Origin: Bacteriovoracaceae bacterium
GTDB taxonomy: Bacteria > Bdellovibrionota > UBA1018
DNA: 21,348 nucleotides
NCBI GenBank assembly: GCA_947500275.1
Contig: CANMSW010000008.1
Location: 1-21,348 of the forward strand
Reading direction: 5' to 3'
Below are positions 1-7,973 of the stretch, in pieces. The stretch's first letter is position 1. Every line of letters starts with the position of its first letter. Both the position numbers and the translations under genes were made by a program. The notes under the pieces are model-generated. The model searched no databases. It saw nothing but the letters and a program-made list of their open reading frames with translations, and was not told the origin of the DNA.

Positions 1-832
1 CCTGATAGTTGCGAATGAGCTGGAGTAAAATTTCAGGCCGCATTTCGGCCACTTGCTTCACGTAGATTTCGATATCTTCTTTCGGAGTCAGATGAGGATT
101 GAATCCCCCTAGGGCCACGAGAGTTCGAGTGAAGGGATTCGCGTTTTGAATTTTCCAAAGAGCATTGACGACTGAAGGTGAGAAGTCGTGTGCTGCTTGA
201 AGAACTCCGAAAGCCTTATCTAGGATATTTGCGTGAAAGGCTGTTTCAAGAGGACGCTTCGCAGTCCCATTCGCGAGGACCATCCCGGCAACCCGGGATG
301 GATTCTGGCGATAGAACTCAAGAACGACGTTTACGCCCATGCTATGTCCGAGAAGCACGGCTTCTGGGATGCCGAGCTCATCCATTAAGATTTTGATATC
401 TTGGGCCATGTTCTCGATCGTGATGGTATTTAGATCGGCAGGCGTATCGGAGTTTTGATGGCCTCGGTAGTCCGACCAGACCGCACGGTGACTCCGGCCA
501 AAGTGGTCAATTTGATAGGTCCAGTGAAGGCTGGAGCAAACCAAGCCGTAGCAGAAAATGAGCGGTTTTCCGTCGGGCTGTCCTTCGATGCTATAGAAAA
601 TACGCGAGCCATCAAAACTACGGATGAAGCCGTGACTCACTGGAAGGCGCTCTTCAGTTCTCAGGCGCTCCGCAAGGCTCTTGGGTCGGGCCCCTTTTGG
701 GCGAGGGAACGCAAGACTGCTATCCTGGTTCCGGCCGTTTTCTATTGCGGGTGTCGATGACGAATCTGAAAGTGAGTTCATGGGTTTGCCTTCGCTGAAT
801 GTAAACCCTTCGCACGGAAGAGCGCTAGTCAT
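1..832 (-). CDS. alpha/beta-fold hydrolase, C-terminus cut by the left window edge
   Basis: A reading frame stays open from an ATG at 832 to base 1 and was read by hand on the minus strand (277 residues visible). It shows an alpha/beta hydrolase core: an oxyanion-loop segment CYGLVCSSLHW (about residues 94-104), the strand WSDYRGHQNSD (119-129), and the nucleophile elbow GHSMG with Ser164 (codon 341-343). The acid and histidine of the triad should lie in the missing C-terminus. The substrate cannot be told; esterase, lipase or haloalkane-type hydrolase are all possible. The first 65 residues are a low-complexity, Ser-rich lead-in with no clear signal peptide. An in-frame TGA lies two codons before the 832 ATG, so that is the longest start. 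An ATG at 781 with AAGG seven bases upstream is an alternative. It follows the XRE regulator gene by 32 bp on the same strand, so the two may be co-transcribed. Confidence 0.85.
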   Translation of the reverse strand, partial: MTSALPCEGFTFSEGKPMNSLSDSSSTPAIENGRNQDSSLAFPRPKGARPKSLAERLRTEERLPVSHGFIRSFDGSRIFYSIEGQPDGKPLIFCYGLVCSSLHWTYQIDHFGRSHRAVWSDYRGHQNSDTPADLNTITIENMAQDIKILMDELGIPEAVLLGHSMGVNVVLEFYRQNPSRVAGMVLANGTAKRPLETAFHANILDKAFGVLQAAHDFSPSVVNALWKIQNANPFTRTLVALGGFNPHLTPKEDIEIYVKQVAEMRPEILLQLIRNYQ

Positions 833-864
833 CCCTCAATGAAATGGGAAGTTCTCGGCTGATC

Positions 865-1365
865 CTAAGAATCGGATTTCCCGGCGAAAAGATTTCGAAG
901 GAGGACTCGCGCCGGTATTTTGAAGTGTTGCTCGCAGACGCTCGCTAGCGCCTCAAGTTGTTGGAGGTTCGCTCCGGGCAGGACTTCGCCGAGCCTCACG
1001 AAAAACTCATGATAGGATTCTCGGACCAGGAGGGCGCGAGCATCGCTGACCTCTCCGCCTTGGTCGGATGTGCTTTCGTCTCCATTCACGGGCTTTGTTT
1101 TCTCAGTGATTCTGAGCAGAAATTCTTTTTCCAGAATCTGCGTGATTTCCCCTTCTGGGACCCCGAGTCCGGAAGCCAGAGCTGGAATATGGACTGGCGG
1201 TAGGGGGGTGACCCCTCGCTCCATATTGGAGATGAATTGGGTCGTGACGGGCGGAGTGAGTCTCTGGCCGAGTTCGCGCTGAGAAAGCCCAAGGATTTCG
1301 CGCTTTTGGCGAATGTAGGTTCCGATGAGTCTGGGGCCTTTTCCATTCCCTGACGAAGCTTTCAT
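865..1365 (-). CDS. XRE-family helix-turn-helix transcriptional regulator
   Basis: A 166-residue cytoplasmic protein. Residues about 14-60 form a lambda-repressor-type helix-turn-helix: IRQKREILGLSQRELGQRL is followed by TTQFISNMERG, the recognition-helix pattern of XRE proteins. The remaining 100 residues (acidic linker about 90-107, then a helical tail) match nothing I recognise and may serve oligomerisation or ligand sensing. It is a single-domain DNA-binding regulator; its targets are unknown. A promoter-like sequence overlapped by an inverted repeat sits directly upstream (1373-1400), so autoregulation is plausible. The alpha/beta hydrolase gene lies 32 bp downstream on the same strand and is the obvious candidate for shared control. 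No good Shine-Dalgarno precedes the ATG. Confidence 0.85.
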   Translation of the reverse strand: MKASSGNGKGPRLIGTYIRQKREILGLSQRELGQRLTPPVTTQFISNMERGVTPLPPVHIPALASGLGVPEGEITQILEKEFLLRITEKTKPVNGDESTSDQGGEVSDARALLVRESYHEFFVRLGEVLPGANLQQLEALASVCEQHFKIPARVLLRNLFAGKSDS

Positions 1366-1372
1366 CTCATCA

Positions 1373-1400
1373 ACTTAACGCGTTGCGTTACTTAAGTCAA
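1373..1400 (-). promoter_or_regulatory. candidate promoter/operator of the XRE regulator gene
   Basis: Read on the minus strand, a TTGACT -35-like box (1400-1395) is followed after 17 bases by TAAGTT (1377-1372), a weak -10. The same stretch holds an inverted repeat ACTTAA / TTAAGT (1373-1378 and 1392-1397) around a core containing the palindrome AACGCGTT (1377-1384). A dyad lying across a promoter just upstream of a helix-turn-helix gene is the usual arrangement for autorepression. This is inference from position and symmetry only. Confidence 0.35.
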
Positions 1401-1428
1401 CTGATCTCATTCAGGGGGTCGGGGCAGG

Positions 1429-3813
1429 TTAGGACGTCTTTAAACGCTCGGATTGAAGTTGTCCCTCGCGCTCAAAGTAACGCCGGAGGGGCAAATTCTC
1501 GGCCTTCTGGAGTTCGGGATCCTCCTTAAGAAGGGCCTGCGCATCGTCGCGCGCCTTCAGAAGCCAATCGCGATCTCGGACCAAGTCCGCCAGTCGAAAC
1601 GGGAGGGTTCCCGCCTGGCGTGTTCCCAAAAAGTCCCCAGGTCCACGAATTTTCAAATCAGCTTCCGCAATTTCAAAGCCGTCGGTCGTCTCTTCGAGAA
1701 CGTTGAGCCTCATTCCTGTCGCTTCCGCAGTCTGTTTGGCTGCGAAAAAATAACAAAAGGATTGAGCGGCTCCTCTGCCGACTCGTCCGCGGAGTTGATG
1801 GAGTTGGGACAGTCCAAAACGGTCGGCGTGTTCGATTGCCATCACTGTCGCGTTCGGAACATCGACCCCGACTTCTACGACCGTGGTCGAAACCAGGATC
1901 TGCGTCTCGTTCCGTTTGAAGCGATCCATTGTGGCCTGTTTTTCATCCGCTTTCATTTGCCCGTGAAGGACTTCAACTTTGAACTCGGGGAAAACTTCGG
2001 TGCCCAAGTGTTCCGCTTCTTGAACCGCGGACTTCAGATGCGTGAAACCTTCGGCTTCACTTTCGTTCACGAGCGGAAAAATGAAATAAGCTTGATGACC
2101 TTTCCTGATTTCTTCTCGAATCTTTTCGTAGGCATTTACTCGTGCGTCACCGCGGATCACTTTCGTCAAGATAGGGGAGCGTCCTGCTGGCATTTGTTTA
2201 ATCGTCGAAACAGAAAGGTCGCCATATGCAGTCAGCGCAAGTGTTCTCGGGATTGGGGTAGCCGAAAGGACAAGGGAATGAGGAATGGTCACTCGTCCAG
2301 TGACGAGATCTCGGGTCAAACCTTTACTTCGGAGTGTGCGTCGCTGTTCGACCCCGAAGCGTTGTTGTTCATCGATCAGAGTCAGGGTCAGGTTCTTGAA
2401 AACGACGGGCTCCTCAAGGATCGCGTGAGTACCGATCAGGAGAATCGGCTCCCCGGCCGCAAGACGGGGTAGAAGTTTATTTCTTTCGGACTGACTCGTT
2501 TTACCTGTGAGAAGCGCACAGTTTAATCGCCCATCGAAAAGTTTTTGTACGTTTTTGGCGTGTTGCTCGGCCAGAATTTCAGTTGGAGCCATCAAGACAG
2601 CTTGACCGCCCTCTGCGAGCGCAGCTCCCGCGGCTAGGAATGCGACAGCGGTTTTCCCGCTTCCGACGTCGCCTTGCACCAGTCGGTTCATGGGGTGGTT
2701 CTGGCTGATATCTTCGAGGATCTCACCTACGACCTTTTTCTGGTCGCCGGTCAGAGGGAAGGGGAGACAGCATTCCAACTCTTTTGCTGCCGAAGAGCCC
2801 CCTTGTTTTCCGATCGAAGGAGCAAGTTGGCGTTCCATTCTGAGGCGTTGCCGTAAGACTAGCCACTCAAATTTAAAAAACTCTTCATAGACCAGTCGCC
2901 AATGCCAGGGGGTATTGAACTCGATCAGAGCTTCGATATCTTTCCGATTTTCATCGGCAGACTTTTTTTCATCGATCGGAGGAAAGTGGATCGCACGCAC
3001 AGCGGTTCCCAGTTTTGGGAGGGAATGCCGGTCGATATATCTTCCTGGGAGATCCTCTGAAAGCCCCGCCGAGTATTTTTCGCAGGCCTCCCAAAGAACC
3101 TTTCTCAAAGTCCGGCTCGGGATGCCTTCGATTTCCGAGTAAATCGGGACGACTCGCCCAACATCGGGCCCTTGATCTTCCGCTGGCAGGGAGGGTTTGC
3201 TTCCCATCGTACCGACTTGCGCCGGCGCCGAAGTGAGAGGGCCCGCAGCGCCACTCACGCCCCAGGTGATTTCCGGGTGGACGATTTCCGGACGGTTCAT
3301 GAAGAGCTTCACTTTGCCCGTGGCCACGAATTGGGTGCCTGCCTGAAAACGTTTCTCCATTCCGCGCGGTACGTGGAACCACTTGAGGGAAAGGGAGGCG
3401 CTTCCATCGGTGCAGCGGACTTCTAAAATGGATCTTCCGGTTCGGGTAGGGATCAGTCGCGAACTAATCACTTGAAGCGCAACGGTTGCGTTTTCTGCAT
3501 CTTGAAGTTCACTCACGCGAACTAAGCGAGAGCGGTCCTCATAGGAACGAGGAAAAAAAGTGAGGAGGTCCTTAGCCGTTGAGATTCCGCGCTGCTCGAA
3601 GATGGCCCCTAAGCGCGGGCCCACCCCTTTGATATACTGGATCGGTGTTTCGGACCCCTGGGGCGCAGCAGAACCTGTTGCCATCCCCGAGGTTCGGGGC
3701 GGAATCGCTTTTGTGATCGGGGCCGGTTTTGAGGCTGCTCCAGTTGAAGAGGTTGGAGTCTTACTCGTAACGGATGCTGATGACGTCGTAACGGATTTGG
3801 CCTTTGGGGGCAT
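1429..3813 (-). CDS. recG: ATP-dependent DNA helicase RecG
   Basis: RecG remodels stalled replication forks and branch-migrates Holliday junctions in the cytoplasm. About 794 residues. After a Ser/Thr/Ala/Pro-rich N-terminal tail (about 55 residues) come the helix-hairpin-helix-like YIKGVGPRLG, an OB-fold wedge domain, and a superfamily 2 helicase core. Visible motifs are Walker A GDVGSGKT (about 381-388), motif II DEQQRFG (about 481), SATPIPRTLALT (motif III) and QLRGRVGRG (motif VI, about 673-681), then the RecG C-terminal region. It is longer than typical RecG (about 690-700) because of the tail and an insert at about 185-220 in the wedge domain. The ATG at 3813 is preferred because GAGGTGG stands six bases upstream; a TTG at 3819 would extend it by two residues. 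The start lies inside the 3' end of greA (53-bp overlap), so translational coupling is likely. Confidence 0.97.
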   Translation of the reverse strand: MPPKAKSVTTSSASVTSKTPTSSTGAASKPAPITKAIPPRTSGMATGSAAPQGSETPIQYIKGVGPRLGAIFEQRGISTAKDLLTFFPRSYEDRSRLVRVSELQDAENATVALQVISSRLIPTRTGRSILEVRCTDGSASLSLKWFHVPRGMEKRFQAGTQFVATGKVKLFMNRPEIVHPEITWGVSGAAGPLTSAPAQVGTMGSKPSLPAEDQGPDVGRVVPIYSEIEGIPSRTLRKVLWEACEKYSAGLSEDLPGRYIDRHSLPKLGTAVRAIHFPPIDEKKSADENRKDIEALIEFNTPWHWRLVYEEFFKFEWLVLRQRLRMERQLAPSIGKQGGSSAAKELECCLPFPLTGDQKKVVGEILEDISQNHPMNRLVQGDVGSGKTAVAFLAAGAALAEGGQAVLMAPTEILAEQHAKNVQKLFDGRLNCALLTGKTSQSERNKLLPRLAAGEPILLIGTHAILEEPVVFKNLTLTLIDEQQRFGVEQRRTLRSKGLTRDLVTGRVTIPHSLVLSATPIPRTLALTAYGDLSVSTIKQMPAGRSPILTKVIRGDARVNAYEKIREEIRKGHQAYFIFPLVNESEAEGFTHLKSAVQEAEHLGTEVFPEFKVEVLHGQMKADEKQATMDRFKRNETQILVSTTVVEVGVDVPNATVMAIEHADRFGLSQLHQLRGRVGRGAAQSFCYFFAAKQTAEATGMRLNVLEETTDGFEIAEADLKIRGPGDFLGTRQAGTLPFRLADLVRDRDWLLKARDDAQALLKEDPELQKAENLPLRRYFEREGQLQSERLKTS

Positions 3814-4240
3814 GCACAACCACCTCGTCGCCTATGGACTTGCCTATTAATGCACGCGCGATCGGCGAAGTAATTCCTACTTTTCCAGTTTTAGCATCGG
3901 CCTCGTCGACACCGACGATTTTGTAAGTAAGCCGCTTACTGGCTTCTTGGTCTTCGAGTTCGACCGTTGCTCCGAACACGATCTTATTCGATTTGATCGA
4001 TAACGGATCGATCACTTGAGCTCGCGCAAGTTTCGCGTTGATCTCTTGAATTCTGCCTTCGATGAATCCCTGGCGTTCTTTGGCCGCCGAATAGTCGGCA
4101 TTCTCGGAAAGGTCGCCGTGACCGCGAGCCACTTCGATCGCTTTGATTACCGTAGGACGCTCGACGGAGAGGAGGTGTTTGAGTTCCTCGTCCAAGCGGC
4201 GCTTCCCTTCAACAGTCATCGGTACTTTTTCTTCGGCCAT
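3761..4240 (-). CDS. greA: transcription elongation factor GreA
   Basis: GreA enters the secondary channel of RNA polymerase and stimulates cleavage of the backtracked transcript. The protein is 159 residues from the chosen start, the usual family length (about 158). The N-terminal coiled-coil hairpin carries the GDLSENADY tip motif with the two acidic residues D43 and E46 that coordinate the catalytic metal (E. coli D41/E44). The C-terminal FKBP-like domain ends in GDEVVVHAPKGQIRYDVISI. The frame is open upstream to 4327, but the added 29 residues resemble no GreA, so MAEEKVPM at 4240 is taken as the start. Its Shine-Dalgarno is weak (TGGA, five bases upstream). The 3' end overlaps recG by 53 bp, so the two are one transcription unit. 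Confidence 0.96.
   Translation of the reverse strand: MAEEKVPMTVEGKRRLDEELKHLLSVERPTVIKAIEVARGHGDLSENADYSAAKERQGFIEGRIQEINAKLARAQVIDPLSIKSNKIVFGATVELEDQEASKRLTYKIVGVDEADAKTGKVGITSPIARALIGKSIGDEVVVHAPKGQIRYDVISIRYE
3820..3826 (-). promoter_or_regulatory. ribosome binding site that sets the recG start
   Basis: GAGGTGG on the minus strand ends six bases before the ATG at 3813-3811. It lies within the greA coding sequence and favours this ATG over the TTG two codons upstream. Confidence 0.55.
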
Positions 4241-4408
4241 AGATTCCACAAGGGTTAGCACAGGGGTGATGCGGTTCAAACGGGATTTCTTGATGAGTTC
4301 CCTAGGCTTCGAGCCGGCCCCGGTCAAGCTGTGTGGCCGAAGCTTTGTTGCGGAGTGTTAGTGCCGTACTCGCTTTTGGATCAGATCCCTACCTTTCCAG
4401 CGCACTCC

Positions 4409-5074
4409 TTAGTCAGTCTTTTTGAGTGCGTGATACGCATCGAAAAGTTCGATGGCGAACTCGCGCATCTGATCTCGCCTGAGGGGTCCGCCGTTGAGGG
4501 CAATACGAAACTTTTTGATCTGCTCTTGTGCGGCTTCTCCGAAAACTTCGGGCGAACTTGAGATTAGGGTGCCGGGTTGATCACGCTGAGGGGGAATGAT
4601 CAGGCCGAAGGTCGTTCCTCTTGGGATGTCGGTCGAAGAGGGCACCTGAAATTGTTCGTCGTTCATGAGGTTGGTGATCTGGAGCACGTTCGTGTTTTTG
4701 TCCGACCGGATATGGAAAAAAGAAAAGGTCTCTTCGCAGATTTGGGTGAGGAGGGAATGCTTCTGTTGGTCCAGATCCAGCGTCTCCAAAAAGTGTTCCG
4801 CTGGAGTCCGTTCAGGAACTACGCCTCGCGGAAGAGTTGGGTCGTTTGCGTCGGGCGTCCAATCAAAGAGGAGCCAAGCTCGAAAGAGTGCAGAATATCT
4901 GCCGGCGCTCTCGGGTGAAATGGGCTTCCATCGATTAAACTCCGCCCAGGCCTCTTGGATCCGTGAGCCTCCATAAGTGGTCTCAGTCATCGCCAAAAGG
5001 TGATTCAAAAGTGGGTCCACTTGCTCGTTCGAAGCAATCTCGGATGATATCAGCGAGAGGTGGGTAGAAGTCAT
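4409..5074 (-). CDS. hypothetical protein, 221 residues
   Basis: I do not recognise this protein. It is a soluble, acidic protein without signal peptide or membrane segments. The first half is rich in Trp and Phe (EAWAEFNRW near 41-49, FRAWLLFDW near 64-72). The middle has a stretch FSFFHIRSDKNTNVLQITNL that looks like beta strands, and the C-terminal 40 residues look helical. A good ribosome binding site (AGGA five bases before the ATG at 5074) supports the start. It lies 168 bp upstream of greA on the same strand, so it may or may not share its transcript. It is divergent from the exported-protein gene at 5230. The conserved reading frame, good ribosome site and lack of competing frames make it a likely real gene; no function is proposed. 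Confidence 0.75.
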   Translation of the reverse strand: MTSTHLSLISSEIASNEQVDPLLNHLLAMTETTYGGSRIQEAWAEFNRWKPISPESAGRYSALFRAWLLFDWTPDANDPTLPRGVVPERTPAEHFLETLDLDQQKHSLLTQICEETFSFFHIRSDKNTNVLQITNLMNDEQFQVPSSTDIPRGTTFGLIIPPQRDQPGTLISSSPEVFGEAAQEQIKKFRIALNGGPLRRDQMREFAIELFDAYHALKKTD

Positions 5075-5229
5075 AGCGTTCCTGCCTTAAGCGCTTCAGA
5101 GGGATGACGGACGGGCCCCTTAGGGGGGCTATCTAAGTATGCGGACTTTATTCGAATTCTGCAATTATAGCCCAGTGCATTATAAAATAGCTTGATTCCG
5201 ACCAAGATAGTCAGGTATTGCCGGTCCCG
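5075..5229. promoter_or_regulatory. divergent intergenic region with promoter-like box
   Basis: This 155-bp region separates the divergent genes at 5074 (minus) and 5230 (plus) and must carry promoters for both. On the plus strand, TATAAA at 5181-5186, within a locally AT-rich stretch, is a candidate -10 about 45 bp before the ATG. A matching -35 (TCTGCA at 5158-5163, 17-bp spacing) is only weak. A short CCCC-TTA-GGGG dyad at 5116-5126 has no T-run, so it is not an obvious terminator. Confidence 0.35.
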
Positions 5230-5649
5230 ATGAAGAACCCTAATCCGTCCTTCCCTGTGCCCTTCGCGGTTCTGCTGCTCGGACTCTCCTGTTTTTTACC
5301 GGGAGGCCGGGCTCACGCCGTAACGGGAGCGCAGGGCGGATCATGTACCTTGCGGATGACCGCAAGCACTCTGATTCCCTTTGGAGTGAGCTGGACGACA
5401 GACGTGGCAACTTATGCCGGCGTGAATCGCACTCAATGCGTGTCCCTGGGAAATTCGAAACTTCACACCCCATTGCGATGTCCGTCCGTCATGAATTCCG
5501 ATTTCCAAGGTGAGGCTCCGACCCTTCCCTGTTCAGTCCGGCGGGTTCGCTGGGTATTCGAAGGCGAAGCAGGCCGTGAAAAGGGCGTGATTCGGGCTCG
5601 AAGCTTGGTACGCAGTTCCGCTCCGGATGGAGCTGACGAGAGTGAATGA
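5230..5649 (+). CDS. small exported protein of unknown function
   Basis: A 139-residue protein starting MKNPNPSF. It has a clear Sec signal peptide: a hydrophobic run PFAVLLLGLSCFLPGG with a probable cleavage after AHA (about residue 30). The mature part contains several cysteines (about four), which would suit disulfides in the periplasm or outside the cell, and ends in a charged, Arg/Glu-rich tail. I recognise no domain. The ATG at 5230 is chosen over an in-frame TTG at 5218 because it gives a standard signal peptide; the ribosome site is poor. The lipoprotein gene begins 42 bp downstream on the same strand, and the two form the only plus-strand unit in the window. A joint role in the cell envelope is a guess. 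Confidence 0.6.
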   Translation: MKNPNPSFPVPFAVLLLGLSCFLPGGRAHAVTGAQGGSCTLRMTASTLIPFGVSWTTDVATYAGVNRTQCVSLGNSKLHTPLRCPSVMNSDFQGEAPTLPCSVRRVRWVFEGEAGREKGVIRARSLVRSSAPDGADESE

Positions 5650-5691
5650 GTATCCCCACAGTTTTAGTATGCGCGTGAAAGGGAATGATCC

Positions 5692-6738
5692 ATGGTTAGA
5701 GTCATGACTAGGGAGACCCATCGGCATTCGATTCACGGACCCAAGATCGCACCGCTGATCCTTGGGACTTTGCTCACGGTGATGGGCTGTGACTTCATCC
5801 CGGAGGGTGCGTATCCCACGCTATCTGGGGAGTACCGTATCCTTGATTCTTCCGTCTCTTTTTCGGGATATCAGAATTCCGAAATCCCGTGGGCTGATCA
5901 GTCGAAGGCCGCATCGTCAGCGCTTCCTGTCATTCGTCAGCCCCAGACTTTTCCATTTCCAGTGAATCTTCCTGAGCGAATCGAAATTCTGATGGAGCCG
6001 CTGAATCAGTCTGGGTACTCCGACTATCAGGTGAATATCTTGGCTCTCGTTGACGTCGAAGGAGTCCGAGGGCAGCTTCTTAAGACGAAGCTTCAGAGCG
6101 ATGGTTCGGCGCAATTCGCACTCATTCAAGGAGTGCAGTTTGATGATGCGACTTCGCCTGCTTACGGAATCGGTGAAGGATATGCCTGTCGCTGGGAAGT
6201 AGGAGCGACATACAGCATTCAGTTTAATCGTAATCTCTCGGATTTTTCGAAGGTCTATCCGAGTTGTGAGTGGACTCAGGGTGAAAACCGGGAAAAGCCG
6301 ATTTGTGTTTCTCCGGGGGCAGGCCATGAAGCAGATCTGCCCGTTCACGCTATGGAGCTTGATTTAAAGAATCGCCTTCGTTTCGAACTGAAACTCACAG
6401 TTTTTAGGCGCCTCCGAGTGGATTCCTCGCCTTTTCTTTGTATTGAAAATTCAAATTATTCAACTTTGCAGACTGGTAATACGGTTACTGCTACATACGA
6501 AATAGATATTCCAAATTGGTATCTGGGTGATCCTCGTATTGTCGATAACCCTCTGATGGTGGACGAAATAAAGTCCAGAGTATCTGAACTGACCCCGGCA
6601 GGGGAGTCCTCAGTTCCGGTAGTGGTTCATCAAGTTTTTGGAGTGCCGCAAGATGCCTTCGAGCTCGAAAGTCGGTACCCGCCCATTGAGTGGAAGGCTC
6701 CGTCCACCTCTTCGCCGGGCGACGGCACTGATTTCTGA
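5692..6738 (+). CDS. putative lipoprotein of unknown function
   Basis: A 348-residue protein with a basic n-region, a hydrophobic core IAPLILGTLLTV and a lipobox-like LTVMGC with Cys33, so it is probably acylated and anchored in the envelope. The mature part is rich in Ser, Pro and aromatic residues and looks mostly beta (for example YRILDSSVSFSGY, TVTATYEIDIPNWYLGDPRI). It carries several further cysteines and has a Pro/Ser-rich tail. No known domain is recognised. AAAGGGA seven bases upstream supports the ATG at 5692; the unusually long n-region means an ATG at 5704 is also possible. It follows the exported protein by 42 bp. It converges with the protease gene on the other strand, only 12 bp apart, with no visible intrinsic terminator between them. 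Confidence 0.75.
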   Translation: MVRVMTRETHRHSIHGPKIAPLILGTLLTVMGCDFIPEGAYPTLSGEYRILDSSVSFSGYQNSEIPWADQSKAASSALPVIRQPQTFPFPVNLPERIEILMEPLNQSGYSDYQVNILALVDVEGVRGQLLKTKLQSDGSAQFALIQGVQFDDATSPAYGIGEGYACRWEVGATYSIQFNRNLSDFSKVYPSCEWTQGENREKPICVSPGAGHEADLPVHAMELDLKNRLRFELKLTVFRRLRVDSSPFLCIENSNYSTLQTGNTVTATYEIDIPNWYLGDPRIVDNPLMVDEIKSRVSELTPAGESSVPVVVHQVFGVPQDAFELESRYPPIEWKAPSTSSPGDGTDF

Positions 6739-6750
6739 TTCAATTAGATT

Positions 6751-7926
6751 TCATTTTCGCGCCTGATCGAGAGAGAGGAAACTCCCGAACTCGTGCGCGT
6801 ATCGTTGGGTAATGCGGCCATAGCCCGGCGCACGAATTCCGTCGGCCTCAAATTCCTTTCCAAAAGAAGCCGAGCCCCAGGAGTTCTTAAAGTAGTAAAC
6901 TCCTCGGTAAATGAAGGTTTTCATTTTTCCATTTTCCATTCGGACCGTGGTTTGGATTTCAGCCTCATCGTCGTAGCCGACAATTAAGATGGAATGACCG
7001 GTGGGTTTCTTTGGGCTCTTTAGCCTGTCAAGAGAGTGGGGTTCGGGGTACCCGATATCGCCGCGAGCCCAAGCTTTTGGATCCACTCCGATTCGTAAGT
7101 CCTCAGCGGTTCCATGATTCCAGGCCCCGTAAAAGAATTCCTGGTCCAACACGACGGGGCTTCCAGAGGCGAGAAGGCTCTTCACCTCCCTGACCGACTG
7201 GATGATTCGGGGCCCTTGAAGCTCGCCGCCGAATTGGCTTTTAAAGTCCTCCGCTTCATTTCTGGCCCTGAGCAGCAGACGGGATTTTCCACGAAGTTCA
7301 CGTCCGCTAAGATCTAACAGCCCCGGGTCCCAGTGCCCGATGAGGCAGACTTTTCGGGGGAGGCGTCCACGCAGATGACCACAGCGAGCTGCGGCTCGCG
7401 GTTTATTTGACCAGTCTTTATCCTGCCAGTCCGTTTTGATATATTTGAGCGTGGATTCGCTGGGAAGTCCCCACTCCGAAATCATTTCGAAATTGAAATC
7501 ACTTTCGGACCCATCTTGCTTGAGAGTTCTGGCGACGACGTGAGCGAGCCACTCCTCCGAGAGATCAATTTCGGACCCCATCGTTTTCTTACGAATCAGC
7601 CAAGATTCGATCCAGGCGGTGGTAGAAAAAATGGAACACGTACCGCGGCCTCCTTGCGCTCGAACGGAGGACTGATTCTGGTAGGCCTCATGGAAGGAGG
7701 TGCGAACTGGGCGCCCCTTTAGGCCGAGTGCATCACTTGTGACGTCGAGGGTAGGATCTTCGGGCGAAGGATGTTGAAGGAGCTGATAGGGGCCACTGAG
7801 GGGAGGATGGGTCTCGTCGAAGGCTGCGGCAAGGCTCCAAGGAGTCGAGCTAAAAAGGGTCAAGATGACGCTAAAAAGTTTCGCACTGCGTGATGCGCCC
7901 GGGATGATCTGTGAGAGCAGGTCCAT
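6751..7926 (-). CDS. secreted papain-family (C1A) cysteine protease
   Basis: A 391-residue protein with a hydrophobic export segment near residues 15-35 (LFSVILTLFSSTPWSLAAA) and a papain-like catalytic core. The oxyanion glutamine and nucleophile lie in QGGRGTCSIF (Gln91 and Cys97, six apart as in papain). The catalytic His is in GHSILIVGYDDE (His311) and the Asn in YFKNSWG (Asn348). The GRGTC form replaces the eukaryotic GSCGSCW and lacks the usual Trp, a pattern seen in some bacterial C1 peptidases. A basic, Arg-rich insert around 176-225 separates the two halves. There is no classic inhibitory propeptide motif that I can see in the first 80 residues. Activity is likely periplasmic or extracellular; the substrate is unknown. 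It lies 47 bp after the TrmJ-like gene on the same strand. No good Shine-Dalgarno is seen before the ATG. Confidence 0.85.
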   Translation of the reverse strand: MDLLSQIIPGASRSAKLFSVILTLFSSTPWSLAAAFDETHPPLSGPYQLLQHPSPEDPTLDVTSDALGLKGRPVRTSFHEAYQNQSSVRAQGGRGTCSIFSTTAWIESWLIRKKTMGSEIDLSEEWLAHVVARTLKQDGSESDFNFEMISEWGLPSESTLKYIKTDWQDKDWSNKPRAAARCGHLRGRLPRKVCLIGHWDPGLLDLSGRELRGKSRLLLRARNEAEDFKSQFGGELQGPRIIQSVREVKSLLASGSPVVLDQEFFYGAWNHGTAEDLRIGVDPKAWARGDIGYPEPHSLDRLKSPKKPTGHSILIVGYDDEAEIQTTVRMENGKMKTFIYRGVYYFKNSWGSASFGKEFEADGIRAPGYGRITQRYAHEFGSFLSLDQARK

Positions 7927-7973
7927 GTCGGCGCGATATCTTTACGTTAGCGTGGAGACAAGATTTGCTTCGA

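Noticed and set aside
1453..2472. 339-codon plus-strand open frame opposite recG
   Set aside because: It is the antisense shadow of well-conserved RecG helicase motifs; the product is low-similarity and lacks a start signal.
4241..4327. Longer greA start adding 29 residues
   Set aside because: The extension resembles no GreA and the family length is met from 4240.
4306..4343. Imperfect inverted repeat GCTTCG...CGAAGC between the 221-residue gene and greA
   Set aside because: One bulge, a 19-base loop and no T-run; not strong enough to call a terminator or a leader element.
5116..5126. CCCC-TTA-GGGG dyad as a terminator
   Set aside because: Stem of only four pairs and no T-run on either strand; it lies between divergent genes where no transcript should end.
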